From Aquimarina sp. BL5 (GTDB lineage: Bacteria; Bacteroidota; Bacteroidia; Flavobacteriales; Flavobacteriaceae): a DNA stretch of 64,000 bases. Within the stretch, counting starts at the first letter, position 1, and every line of letters starts with the position of its first letter. Positions 1-7,683 of this stretch are shown piece after piece. Position numbers and translations under genes: made by a program. Where the stretch lies: positions 2,193,501 through 2,257,500 of the forward strand of contig NZ_CP031963.1 in NCBI RefSeq assembly GCF_003443675.1. Direction: 5' to 3'. The notes below the pieces were generated by a model, which was not told the origin of the DNA, did no database searches, and saw only the letters and a list, made by a program, of their open reading frames with translations.

Positions 1-2
1 GA

Positions 3-485
3 GTGGCAAAAGCTTTTGCTATGACAGGATGGAGAATCGGTTATATAGGAGCGCCACAAGCTATCGCCAGAGCTTGTAACAAGATGCAAGGTCAAGTAAC
101 TAGTGGAGCTAATTGTATCGCTCAGAGAGCGGTAATTACTGCGCTAGAAGCACCCGTTAGCAACATCCAATATATGGTTGATGAATTTAAAAATCGTAGA
201 AAACTGATTTTAGGTCTACTAGCTGATATTCCAGGATTCGAATGTAACGAACCTGAAGGTGCTTTCTACGTTTTCCCGGATGTTTCTTATTACTTCGGAA
301 AAACAATTAGCGGAAAGATTATAGAAAATGCTTCTGATTTCTCTATGTTTTTATTAGAGAACGCAAATGTAGCAACAGTTACGGGCGATGCTTTCGGAAA
401 TGGAAATTGCATTAGAATTTCTTATGCAGCCAGCACTGAACAAATTACTGAAGCAGTAAGCAGAATCAAAAAAGCACTACTGTAG
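3..485 (+). CDS. Aminotransferase class I (aspartate aminotransferase-like), C-terminal part
   Basis: This is the C-terminal 160 residues of a pyridoxal-phosphate aminotransferase cut by the left edge of the window. The first visible codon is GTG but it lies inside the protein, so it is not a start. The motif AKAFAMTGWRIGY is the PLP-lysine segment of class I aspartate/aromatic aminotransferases, where the Lys forms the Schiff base and the later Arg binds phosphate. The C-terminus (NCIRISYAAS) contains the Arg that binds the substrate alpha-carboxylate. Such enzymes interconvert aspartate and oxaloacetate. The exact substrate cannot be told from the fragment. A strong intrinsic terminator follows at 516. 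Confidence 0.93.
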   Translation: MAKAFAMTGWRIGYIGAPQAIARACNKMQGQVTSGANCIAQRAVITALEAPVSNIQYMVDEFKNRRKLILGLLADIPGFECNEPEGAFYVFPDVSYYFGKTISGKIIENASDFSMFLLENANVATVTGDAFGNGNCIRISYAASTEQITEAVSRIKKALL

Positions 486-515
486 CTTAACAAAATCATA
501 TAACTTTTATTAAAA

Positions 516-550
516 AACCGATGATTTCATAAAAATCATCGGTTTTCTGT
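516..550 (+). terminator. Intrinsic terminator after the aminotransferase gene
   Basis: A 12-bp perfect stem (AACCGATGATTT with AAATCATCGGTT) has a 5-nt loop and a T-rich tail, starting 31 bp after the stop codon. Confidence 0.85.
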
Positions 551-685
551 TTTTCTAAAAATAAATTAATGTTTTTGGAGTTATGGTCATAATACTTTTA
601 ACTGTTTTGGGGAAAACACTTATAAGAAAGAGACAAATTGTGGTTTGAACATATTTAACATTCTTAAAACCTACTTTTTGCATTT

Positions 686-964
686 ATGGACATTCTTGAA
701 AAAGAACGTATTGTTCGAAAAAATGTGCTTCAAATTTTCAAAGAAAATTTTAAAGCACCATATTCAGAAGATGAAATCTTAAATTACACGCCTTCTGATG
801 TAGAAAACACTGCACCTTATTACGAATCTATTCTTGATATCTTTTTTATCGAACAAGAATATCTACAAAGCGTAAAAGGCTGTGTAAAAGACACTATTAA
901 AAAAGTCGCAGAACTTTGGCACATAAACCCATATGCCTTTGGCCCTTGGGAAGAATCTTTTTGA
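686..964 (+). CDS. Hypothetical protein, 92 aa
   Basis: This is a small acidic, apparently cytoplasmic protein without signal peptide or membrane segment. I do not recognise a domain. It is rich in Glu, Lys and aromatic residues and ends in WHINPYAFGPWEESF, which looks like a folded globular tail. It is read from its own upstream region after the terminator at 516, and the next gene is convergent. Codon use matches the neighbours, which supports a real gene, but no function is assigned. Confidence 0.6.
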   Translation: MDILEKERIVRKNVLQIFKENFKAPYSEDEILNYTPSDVENTAPYYESILDIFFIEQEYLQSVKGCVKDTIKKVAELWHINPYAFGPWEESF

Positions 965-1100
965 CACTCTCTGCCAATAATTATAATATAAATTCGATAT
1001 AAACCTAATAGGAACTTTTAGCTCTTCATCTTTAAAGGAAGTAGCTTGGGTAAATATACTTTACCTCGTAATAGATTCTAATTCAATCTAATAAAATTCA

Positions 1101-1140
1101 CTTGTCTTCGACAGTTCTACTGAACCTGTCGAAGTGCAAT
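1101..1140. repeat. Palindromic intergenic repeat (CTTCGACAG / CTGTCGAAG)
   Basis: A 9-bp perfect inverted repeat, CTTCGACAG (1106-1114) and CTGTCGAAG (1126-1134), has an 11-nt spacer and sits in the gap between two convergent genes. A degenerate relative (CACTTCGAC...TTCAGT) occurs near 43780. It looks like a dispersed REP-type element. It lacks a clear T-tract, so it is a weak terminator candidate. Confidence 0.5.
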
Positions 1141-1203
1141 CTACCTGAAATGGATTTGACCGACATAAATTTCCATATATCGAATTGATGCTAGATAATC
1201 TAA

Positions 1204-2700
1204 TCACCTATTTCTCCAAAAGAAAGGAGTCAATAGAATCAATACAGTAAATAGTTCTAATCTTCCGATAAGCATTAAGAAAGAACACCACCATTTACCA
1301 AATGCCGGTAATACATCAAAGTTATTTACTGGGCTTAGCTTACCCAATGCTGGACCAACGTTTCCGAGAGATGATGCAGCTCCACCAATGGCTGTTTCGA
1401 AATCCAATCCTAACATTCCCAACACCAAAGATCCTATAATAAAGGATAACATATACAGTATAAAAAAGGCTAATATATTAAATACAATTTCTTTGGAAAC
1501 AGCCCTTGTATTATACCTCACTGGAACGATGGCACGAGGATGTAAGGTTCGTTTAAACTCTAGAATACCATTTTTTATAGTAATAAGATGCCTTACTATC
1601 TTCATTCCTCCAGCTGTGGATCCTGCAGAACCTCCTAAAAAGAATAACCCAAAAAAGACGATCTTTAAAAAAGGAGTCCACACCGTAAAATCCGCAGAAA
1701 CAAATCCTGTAGTGGTGATTACAGCTAACACCTGAAATAGCGCATGCCTAAAAGCGCTCTCTGCCTCACCATAAACCATTGGATGGTCTATAACAGAGTT
1801 CGCTGGATCTGCTTTCAAATAAATAATTAAAGCCGATACAGCAGTAAAAGCAACCAAAAAGATCATATACCATTTAAACTCTTCATCCTTTAGAAACTTT
1901 CCGAACTTTCCTTTAAAACCAAAATAACTCAATATAAAATTCATCCCCGCCAGAAACATAAATAGCATAATAATATATTGAATAAGTGGCTGGTCATTCC
2001 AATACGCAACACTAGCATTTTTAGTAGAGAATCCTCCTGTAGACAATGTGCTCAATGCATGGTTTATCGCATCAAAGAAATCCATTCCTGCAAGTTTCAG
2101 TAAAATAGTTTCCGCAGCAGTGTATCCAAAGTAGATCAACCATAATCTTTTTGCTGTATCCGTAATTCTCGGATGTAATTTATCAGCACTGGGTCCAGGT
2201 GCTTCTGCTGCAAACAACTGCATTCCTCCTATTCCCAGTAATGGTAAAATAGCCACTGCCAGTACGATAATTCCCATTCCACCAATCCAATGGGTAAGAC
2301 TACGCCAAAACAAAATTCCTTTTGGAACAATTTCTATTTCATTAAGAATAGAAGCACCTGTAGTAGTGTATCCAGACATCGTCTCGAAAAAAGCATTTGT
2401 AAACGACGGAATTGCTTCAGAAAACAGATAAGGTAGCGTTCCACTTAAGGACATAAATATCCAACCAAACGTAACTACAATATACCCTTCTCTTTTATTT
2501 ATCGATTTTTGATGCTCCTTAGTAAGAAACATTAAAATGATCCCCAAAAACATCGTTGATAATGCTGCTAGCATAATTTGCATAGTAACACCATCTTTGT
2601 AAATAAAACTTACAATGGTTGCTATAAGCATAAACCCTCCATTACAGAGCAATAAAAGCCCCATAATGTGAGTAATAATTTTAAAGTTTAGTTTGGACAT
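1204..2700 (-). CDS. trkH: TrkH-family potassium uptake channel subunit
   Basis: This is a 498-residue polytopic inner-membrane protein of the TrkH/KtrB superfamily. It forms the K+ pore as four repeated M1-P-M2 units. Visible signatures include GYTTTGASIL and LSTGGFSTKN, which are selectivity-filter-like loops, and GGSAGSTAGGMKIVR, the hallmark loop in the third to fourth repeat. The length is normal for the family. The start ATG lies 1 bp after the trkA stop, so the two subunits are translationally close and surely in one operon, with trkA upstream. Trk systems take up K+ using the proton or Na+ gradient. Confidence 0.95.
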   Translation of the reverse strand: MSKLNFKIITHIMGLLLLCNGGFMLIATIVSFIYKDGVTMQIMLAALSTMFLGIILMFLTKEHQKSINKREGYIVVTFGWIFMSLSGTLPYLFSEAIPSFTNAFFETMSGYTTTGASILNEIEIVPKGILFWRSLTHWIGGMGIIVLAVAILPLLGIGGMQLFAAEAPGPSADKLHPRITDTAKRLWLIYFGYTAAETILLKLAGMDFFDAINHALSTLSTGGFSTKNASVAYWNDQPLIQYIIMLFMFLAGMNFILSYFGFKGKFGKFLKDEEFKWYMIFLVAFTAVSALIIYLKADPANSVIDHPMVYGEAESAFRHALFQVLAVITTTGFVSADFTVWTPFLKIVFFGLFFLGGSAGSTAGGMKIVRHLITIKNGILEFKRTLHPRAIVPVRYNTRAVSKEIVFNILAFFILYMLSFIIGSLVLGMLGLDFETAIGGAASSLGNVGPALGKLSPVNNFDVLPAFGKWWCSFLMLIGRLELFTVLILLTPFFWRNR

Positions 2701-2701
2701 G

Positions 2702-4051
2702 TTATAAGAAAAGGTTTTCTATTTTCTTAATAGACTTCGGCAAACAACAAACTACGACTCGATCACCTGCTTTGATGTAAAAACCTCCTAACGGAATCAT
2801 TCCTACTCCATCTCTGATTACTCCAGCGATAATGGCAGAACGAGGAAAATCTAAATCTCTAATTAAATTATCACTTACCTCGGAAGTTGGCTTAACAACG
2901 AATTCCAACAACTCTGCATTCATATTATTAAGCTTGGTCATCGCTACCACCTCGCCCTTTCTAATAAATCTAAATATGTTATTTGCTGCTAACAGTTTTT
3001 TATTAATTAACGTATCGATCCCTATAGAATGTGACAGCTGAAAATAATCCATATTTTCTACCAAGGCGATTGTTTTACGAACTCCTTTTGATTTTGCTAC
3101 TAGGCAAGACATAATATTAGTCTCAGAATTACCTGTTACCGCAATAAAAGCGTCCATATCATCAATATTCTCTTCTTCTAACAACTCTACATTACGCCCA
3201 TCACCATTTATAATCAAGGCATTAGGCAGATCATCCGCCAAATCAAAAGCTTTCTCCTTATCTGTTTCGATAAGTTTCACTCTAAATTTATGATCACATA
3301 GATCACAGGTAGTTTTATAACCAATTTTACTACCTCCCAGAATCATTACTTTTTTAATTTGCTCTTTAACCTTACCTGTTAATTTATACAGTTCCTCTAC
3401 TCCACCCTTCGAAGTAACAAAATATACCTGATCGCCTTCCTTAAACTTCGTATCCCCTCTAGGAATAATTGTGTACTGTGTTCCTGATCGCTGAATCGCA
3501 ATTGGCATAAAATGAAGCTCCGGGAATATCTCAGCAGCTTCTCTAACAGTTTTATCTACAAACAGTGCTGTACTAGATAGTGTTGTTCCCACCATTGTTA
3601 GTGCGCCATCCTCAAACTCATAACTATCACTAAACGCGGATTGATTGAGCAATAATTCTATTTCGCTAGCTGCCAAAGCTTCAGGAGAGATTAATTCATC
3701 TATACCAAACTTGATAAAACCAACTTCTTCCTTATTCTCTATAAACTCTGTATTAGAAATTCTGGCGATTGTACGTTTAGCTCCAAGCTGTTTTGCTAAT
3801 ACACACACAGTAATATTAGTAGTCTCACTAGAAGTAACGCTAATCACCATGTCCACGCTCTGAACCCTAGCATCTTTTAGAATACTAATAGAAGTAGCAT
3901 CTCCCTTAATTACTCTAATATCCAGATGGCTATCGGCGTAATTCAAGCATTCCTTATCAGGATCAATAAGTGTAATGTCCTGAGATTCAAATGAAAGCAA
4001 TTTTGCCAAATGAAATCCAACTTCACCAGCACCGGCAATAATAATTTTCAT
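2702..4051 (-). CDS. trkA: TrkA, NAD-binding regulatory subunit of Trk potassium uptake
   Basis: This 449-residue cytoplasmic protein has two tandem RCK units. The first Rossmann motif is GAGEVGFHLAKLL at the N-terminus and the second is GGSKIGYKTTCDL near residue 232, each followed by a TrkA-C domain. TrkA gates the TrkH pore in response to nucleotide binding. It is the first gene of the trkA-trkH operon. A candidate Bacteroidetes -7 box (TATCTTTG on the minus strand, 4149-4156) lies about 100 bp upstream of the ATG. The rest of the roughly 290-bp gap up to 4343 shows nothing else recognisable. Confidence 0.96.
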   Translation of the reverse strand: MKIIIAGAGEVGFHLAKLLSFESQDITLIDPDKECLNYADSHLDIRVIKGDATSISILKDARVQSVDMVISVTSSETTNITVCVLAKQLGAKRTIARISNTEFIENKEEVGFIKFGIDELISPEALAASEIELLLNQSAFSDSYEFEDGALTMVGTTLSSTALFVDKTVREAAEIFPELHFMPIAIQRSGTQYTIIPRGDTKFKEGDQVYFVTSKGGVEELYKLTGKVKEQIKKVMILGGSKIGYKTTCDLCDHKFRVKLIETDKEKAFDLADDLPNALIINGDGRNVELLEEENIDDMDAFIAVTGNSETNIMSCLVAKSKGVRKTIALVENMDYFQLSHSIGIDTLINKKLLAANNIFRFIRKGEVVAMTKLNNMNAELLEFVVKPTSEVSDNLIRDLDFPRSAIIAGVIRDGVGMIPLGGFYIKAGDRVVVCCLPKSIKKIENLFL

Positions 4052-4342
4052 CTGTATATTTTATTATTTATCATCAAAAGATAAAATTAAACTTCAGCAC
4101 ATCAACCCCAAATAGGGTGAAAATTTAGCGCTGAAAAATAAAAGACTACAAAGATAGTGGAATTTCAGAAACTGGTGAAATAATTAGGCAATAGCAACTT
4201 AATAAGCTGTTATTTGATCTGTTATCTCGAAAAAACTCATCAAATACATTTCAGAAGTTAAAAACAACAATTGGGTGATTTGTTTTTAAAAAAATTCAGT
4301 AATAGTGACATCTTAGCAGTATAAACATTAACTTCTTAATCA

Positions 4343-5140
4343 ATGAGAACAAAACTTTTAATACTAGCCTTATTATTAACTAACACTATTTTTGTTAGTG
4401 CCCAAATGGATGACAAATTCTATTACCCTAAAAAGGATTTGAAACCTATCGAATGGAAAAACTATGAAGAATTAAAGTTTAATGTAGAAACAGATACAAT
4501 TTCCGCATTAATCTTAAAACCTGTTACGAAACCCAAAGCCACCATCTTCTATTTTCACGGAGCAGGCGGAAACATCACTTATTATCTACCACTTACCAAA
4601 ATATTGGCAGAAAACAACTTTCAGGTGGTTATGGTAGATTTCCGGGGTTATGGTAAGTCAACAGGAACTCCAACTCATAAAAATATAGCCAAAGACGGTC
4701 AGCAATTTTTCGAAATGCTTGTTGAACGAGAAGAAATTAAAGAAACGCCAAAAATAATTTATGGAATTTCTATAGGAACCCAAATTGCTACACTTTTAGC
4801 AAAAAATAATCAAGACAAAATCGATGGATTGGTTTTAGAAGGAGCCATGGCTTCATTCACGGATATTGCTATGCATGCCACACCTCAATACAGAGAGTTT
4901 TTAGAAAAAAATTATATCTCACCATATGCAGCAAAAGAAGACATAAAAAGTATTGATAAAATTCAAAAACTATTTATACACAGCAAAGAAGATAAAGATG
5001 TCCCCTATACACAAGGAAAAGTTATTTATGATAACGCATCAGGTGTTAAAGACTTTATAGAGTTTACAGGAGCGCATTTGTACGGGCTAAAATATGAGAA
5101 AGAGCAAATACTCGAAAAGATTGAGGAAATGACTAAATAA
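4343..5140 (+). CDS. Exported alpha/beta-hydrolase
   Basis: This 265-residue protein has a Sec signal peptide (cleavage after VSAQ, about residue 21). The fold is alpha/beta hydrolase: the oxyanion loop YFHGAGGN is near residue 70, the nucleophile elbow GISIG places Ser143, the acid Asp lies in HSKEDKDVP, and the catalytic His lies in GAHLYG near the C-terminus. Such periplasmic or outer-membrane-facing hydrolases cleave esters or peptides, and the substrate cannot be inferred. It stands alone between divergent trkA and a GC-rich intergenic repeat. Confidence 0.85.
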   Translation: MRTKLLILALLLTNTIFVSAQMDDKFYYPKKDLKPIEWKNYEELKFNVETDTISALILKPVTKPKATIFYFHGAGGNITYYLPLTKILAENNFQVVMVDFRGYGKSTGTPTHKNIAKDGQQFFEMLVEREEIKETPKIIYGISIGTQIATLLAKNNQDKIDGLVLEGAMASFTDIAMHATPQYREFLEKNYISPYAAKEDIKSIDKIQKLFIHSKEDKDVPYTQGKVIYDNASGVKDFIEFTGAHLYGLKYEKEQILEKIEEMTK

Positions 5141-5155
5141 AAGAAGGCTGCTTTT

Positions 5156-5245
5156 TGGCGTCCGGGCGGGCTATCCGTTACAATTCCTCGCATCTCTCCG
5201 TCGCGGCGGATCGAGCTGCGGGATTTCCGCTACTATCCCTGACGC
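5156..5245. repeat. GC-rich structured intergenic element
   Basis: About 90 bp of strikingly GC-rich sequence lies in an AT-rich gap of about 315 bp. Its ends are imperfect inverted repeats (GCGTCCGGG near 5158 and CCCTGACGC at 5237-5245, 8 of 9 paired). It also contains related internal segments CTATCCGTTACAAT and TTCCGCTACTATCCC. It contains no ORF of note. From memory similar elements are scattered between genes in Flavobacteriia, but I could not verify this. The rest of the gap to 5455 holds only the ubiE promoter. Confidence 0.55.
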
Positions 5246-5455
5246 ATAATACTGAACCCAACAGGCTTAAAAAAACCTATTAAGCTCCATAACTACTCAT
5301 AATTACAAAAACAACAATAAACTGAATCAGTACGAAATTAACAAAACCCTATACTACACACTAAGACGGTGTAAATAATCTAATCATTCACAACAAAATG
5401 ACAATCTTTTCCTACGATCCATATCAAAAATGTATATTTGCCTAAATTTTTTTGA

Positions 5456-6184
5456 ATGTCAGAAAAAATAACTCCATACAAGGATAAAAACAAAACCAAA
5501 AAAGAACAGGTTACCGAAATGTTTGATACGATTTCGGGCAACTATGATGGTCTTAATAGAGTAATTTCTTTTGGGGTTGATATAAAGTGGCGTAAGAAAG
5601 TTGTAAAAATTGTTACAGATTCTAAACCTAGCCGGGTTCTTGACGTGGCAACTGGAACCGGAGATCTGGCTATCAATCTTGCTAAAACAGGTGCTTCAGA
5701 AATTATTGGTTTAGATATTTCGGCAGGAATGCTGGCTGTGGGAAAAGATAAGATAAAAGCAAAAAAACTAGATCAGATAATCTCTATGGTAAAAGGAGAT
5801 GGAGAAAGCTTACCATATGAAGAAAATTATTTTGATGCGATTACGGTAGCTTTTGGTGTAAGAAATTTTGAATACTTAGAACAAGGACTTTCAGAAATAT
5901 ATAGAGTACTTAAACCAGGTGGTATATTTGTCGTTTTAGAAACCTCTGTCCCAACTAAAACCCCATATAAACAGGGGTACAAACTGTATACTTCTTCAAT
6001 TTTACCTTTAATTGGCAAGATCTTTTCTAAAGACAGATCTGCATACTCATACCTTAGCGAAAGTGCTGCAGCTTTTCCTTATGGAGATGCTTTCAACAAT
6101 ATTTTGAGAAAAATTGGGTTTATAGAAGTCGAGGATAATCCGCAAACTTTTGGTGTTGCCACAATTTATACAGCCACAAAATAA
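5456..6184 (+). CDS. ubiE: Demethylmenaquinone methyltransferase
   Basis: This 242-residue SAM-dependent class I methyltransferase catalyses the last step of menaquinone synthesis (2-demethylmenaquinone to menaquinone). The SAM-binding motif LDVATGTGDLAINLA starts near residue 63. FGVRNFEYLEQGLSEIYRVLKPGG is the family-typical post-I region. A -7 box TATATTTG (5433-5440) lies 16 bp before the ATG, so the leader is very short. The stop overlaps the gap to porT by one base, indicating co-transcription. The order ubiE-porT is a conserved pairing in Flavobacteriia. Confidence 0.96.
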   Translation: MSEKITPYKDKNKTKKEQVTEMFDTISGNYDGLNRVISFGVDIKWRKKVVKIVTDSKPSRVLDVATGTGDLAINLAKTGASEIIGLDISAGMLAVGKDKIKAKKLDQIISMVKGDGESLPYEENYFDAITVAFGVRNFEYLEQGLSEIYRVLKPGGIFVVLETSVPTKTPYKQGYKLYTSSILPLIGKIFSKDRSAYSYLSESAAAFPYGDAFNNILRKIGFIEVEDNPQTFGVATIYTATK

Positions 6185-6185
6185 T

Positions 6186-6908
6186 ATGAAAAAAGTTTTT
6201 ATAGCAATAGCTGTTATCGTTTGTACTCAGAATGTGAGTGCACAATTGTTTTCTAAAGAACGTGTTAAAAATCTTCAGAATTATGATAAACCACGATTAA
6301 GTTGGGGGTATATTCTGGGTTTTAACAGCTATGATTTTAATTTTGATTACAAAGCAACACCAGAAGGAGAAGATCCTATACTGGATGGAGACATCCAAGT
6401 TGCTAAATCCGTAGGGTTTAATGTTGGATTATTAGGTAACCTTAGAATTAATGATTATTTAGACTTAAGACTGGAGCCTCAGGTATCTTTTGTAAGAAGA
6501 GACCTAACTTTTAACTCACCCGATCTTGATGACAACCAAACTCAAAGAGAAGTTACATCAACCTATGTACATATTCCATTATTACTAAAAGTTTCTACCA
6601 AAAGGCTTAACAATTTTAAACCTTTTATTGTAGGAGGAGTTTCTACTTCTCTTAATTTATCAAGTAATGAAGATAATCCTGATGATAATAGCGTTGGGCA
6701 ATTTAGAACTAAGACAAGGACTAATTATTTTGAGCTAGGTTTTGGAATAGATTTTTATATGTACTATTTTAAATTTACGCCTTCGATACGAGGAGTATTC
6801 GCTATGTCTGATGAATTAGTAGCTGATAACGACCCTAATAGTCCTTATACTTCGTCTATAGATAAAATGTCATCTAGAGGGATTTTTATCAATTTTACAT
6901 TTCAATAA
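6186..6908 (+). CDS. porT: PorT-family outer-membrane beta-barrel protein of the type IX secretion system
   Basis: This 240-residue protein has a Sec signal peptide (MKKVFIAIAVIVCTQNVSAQ) and alternating amphipathic strands of an eight-stranded-type outer-membrane barrel, ending in an aromatic residue pair (INFTFQ). An in-frame ATG exists 36 bp upstream, but it lies inside ubiE. The start at 6186 is chosen because the signal peptide begins there, one base after the ubiE stop. PorT is required for type IX secretion and gliding in Bacteroidetes, and the ubiE-porT-rRNA methyltransferase-BamA-like order matches the known locus. The family call rests on context plus the barrel pattern. Confidence 0.82.
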   Translation: MKKVFIAIAVIVCTQNVSAQLFSKERVKNLQNYDKPRLSWGYILGFNSYDFNFDYKATPEGEDPILDGDIQVAKSVGFNVGLLGNLRINDYLDLRLEPQVSFVRRDLTFNSPDLDDNQTQREVTSTYVHIPLLLKVSTKRLNNFKPFIVGGVSTSLNLSSNEDNPDDNSVGQFRTKTRTNYFELGFGIDFYMYYFKFTPSIRGVFAMSDELVADNDPNSPYTSSIDKMSSRGIFINFTFQ

Positions 6909-6914
6909 AAAAAA

Positions 6915-7646
6915 CTAGTCCCGTCTAAATTCATTTAGAATAATTGCAGTCGCCGTTGCCACATTTAGGCTTTCGGTTATTTGAGTATTCCCAAATCTTG
7001 GTATTGCAATTCTTTTGGACACTAATTTTTCTATTTCTTTAGAAATACCATTAGCTTCATTACCCATTACAATAATTCCTTTTTGAGATAATTTTTCTTG
7101 ATAAATTATTTCTCCATCCATAAAAGTACCATATATCGGTCTTTCATTTTTTTGAGAAGTTAAAAAATCCTGTAGATTAGTGTAGATAATATTCACTCTT
7201 GTAACAGAACCCATAGTAGCCTGAATTACTTTTGGATTAAAACAATCTACTGTTTGCTCCGAACAAACTAAATCAGTAATACCAAACCAATCACATAAAC
7301 GAATAATCGTTCCCAGATTACCCGGATCCCGAATATCATCTAATGCCAGCACTAATCCCTGATAATTTACAGGTTTAACTTTTGGAATATAAAATACTGC
7401 TACCGCAAACTGAGGTGTTGTTAAGAAACTAATACTTTTTAATTCCGTTTCAGTTACCACAAAGGTTTTGTCAGATGACGTTTCGAAATAAGAAGCTTCT
7501 AATGCAAAAAGAGAATGAAGTTCTAAATCTGCTTCTAAAAGCTCACTAATTACCTTTTTCCCTTCCGCTACAAACAATCCATATTGTTTTCGGTATTTTT
7601 TTTGATGTAAACTATTTATTAATTTCTTTTGGTTTTTGCTAACCAT
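6915..7646 (-). CDS. TrmH/SpoU-family RNA 2'-O-ribose methyltransferase
   Basis: This 243-residue SPOUT methyltransferase has the SpoU motifs in order: motif 1 RDPGNLGTIIRLCDWFG, motif 2 MGNEANGIS, and motif 3 IPRFGNTQITESLNVATATAIIL, which forms the trefoil knot that binds SAM. The N-terminal part (KKYRKQYGLFVAEGKKVISELL) is the L30e-like RNA-binding domain of TsnR/RlmB-type enzymes. The open frame extends further upstream to 7841, but the start MVSKNQ at 7646 is chosen because the domain begins there and the longer form would overlap tamL. It is convergent with porT and divergent from tamL, with only 37 bp between start codons. Confidence 0.92.
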   Translation of the reverse strand: MVSKNQKKLINSLHQKKYRKQYGLFVAEGKKVISELLEADLELHSLFALEASYFETSSDKTFVVTETELKSISFLTTPQFAVAVFYIPKVKPVNYQGLVLALDDIRDPGNLGTIIRLCDWFGITDLVCSEQTVDCFNPKVIQATMGSVTRVNIIYTNLQDFLTSQKNERPIYGTFMDGEIIYQEKLSQKGIIVMGNEANGISKEIEKLVSKRIAIPRFGNTQITESLNVATATAIILNEFRRD

Positions 7647-7683
7647 ACAAATAATGTATTTTTGACACAATAATGAATTTCGA

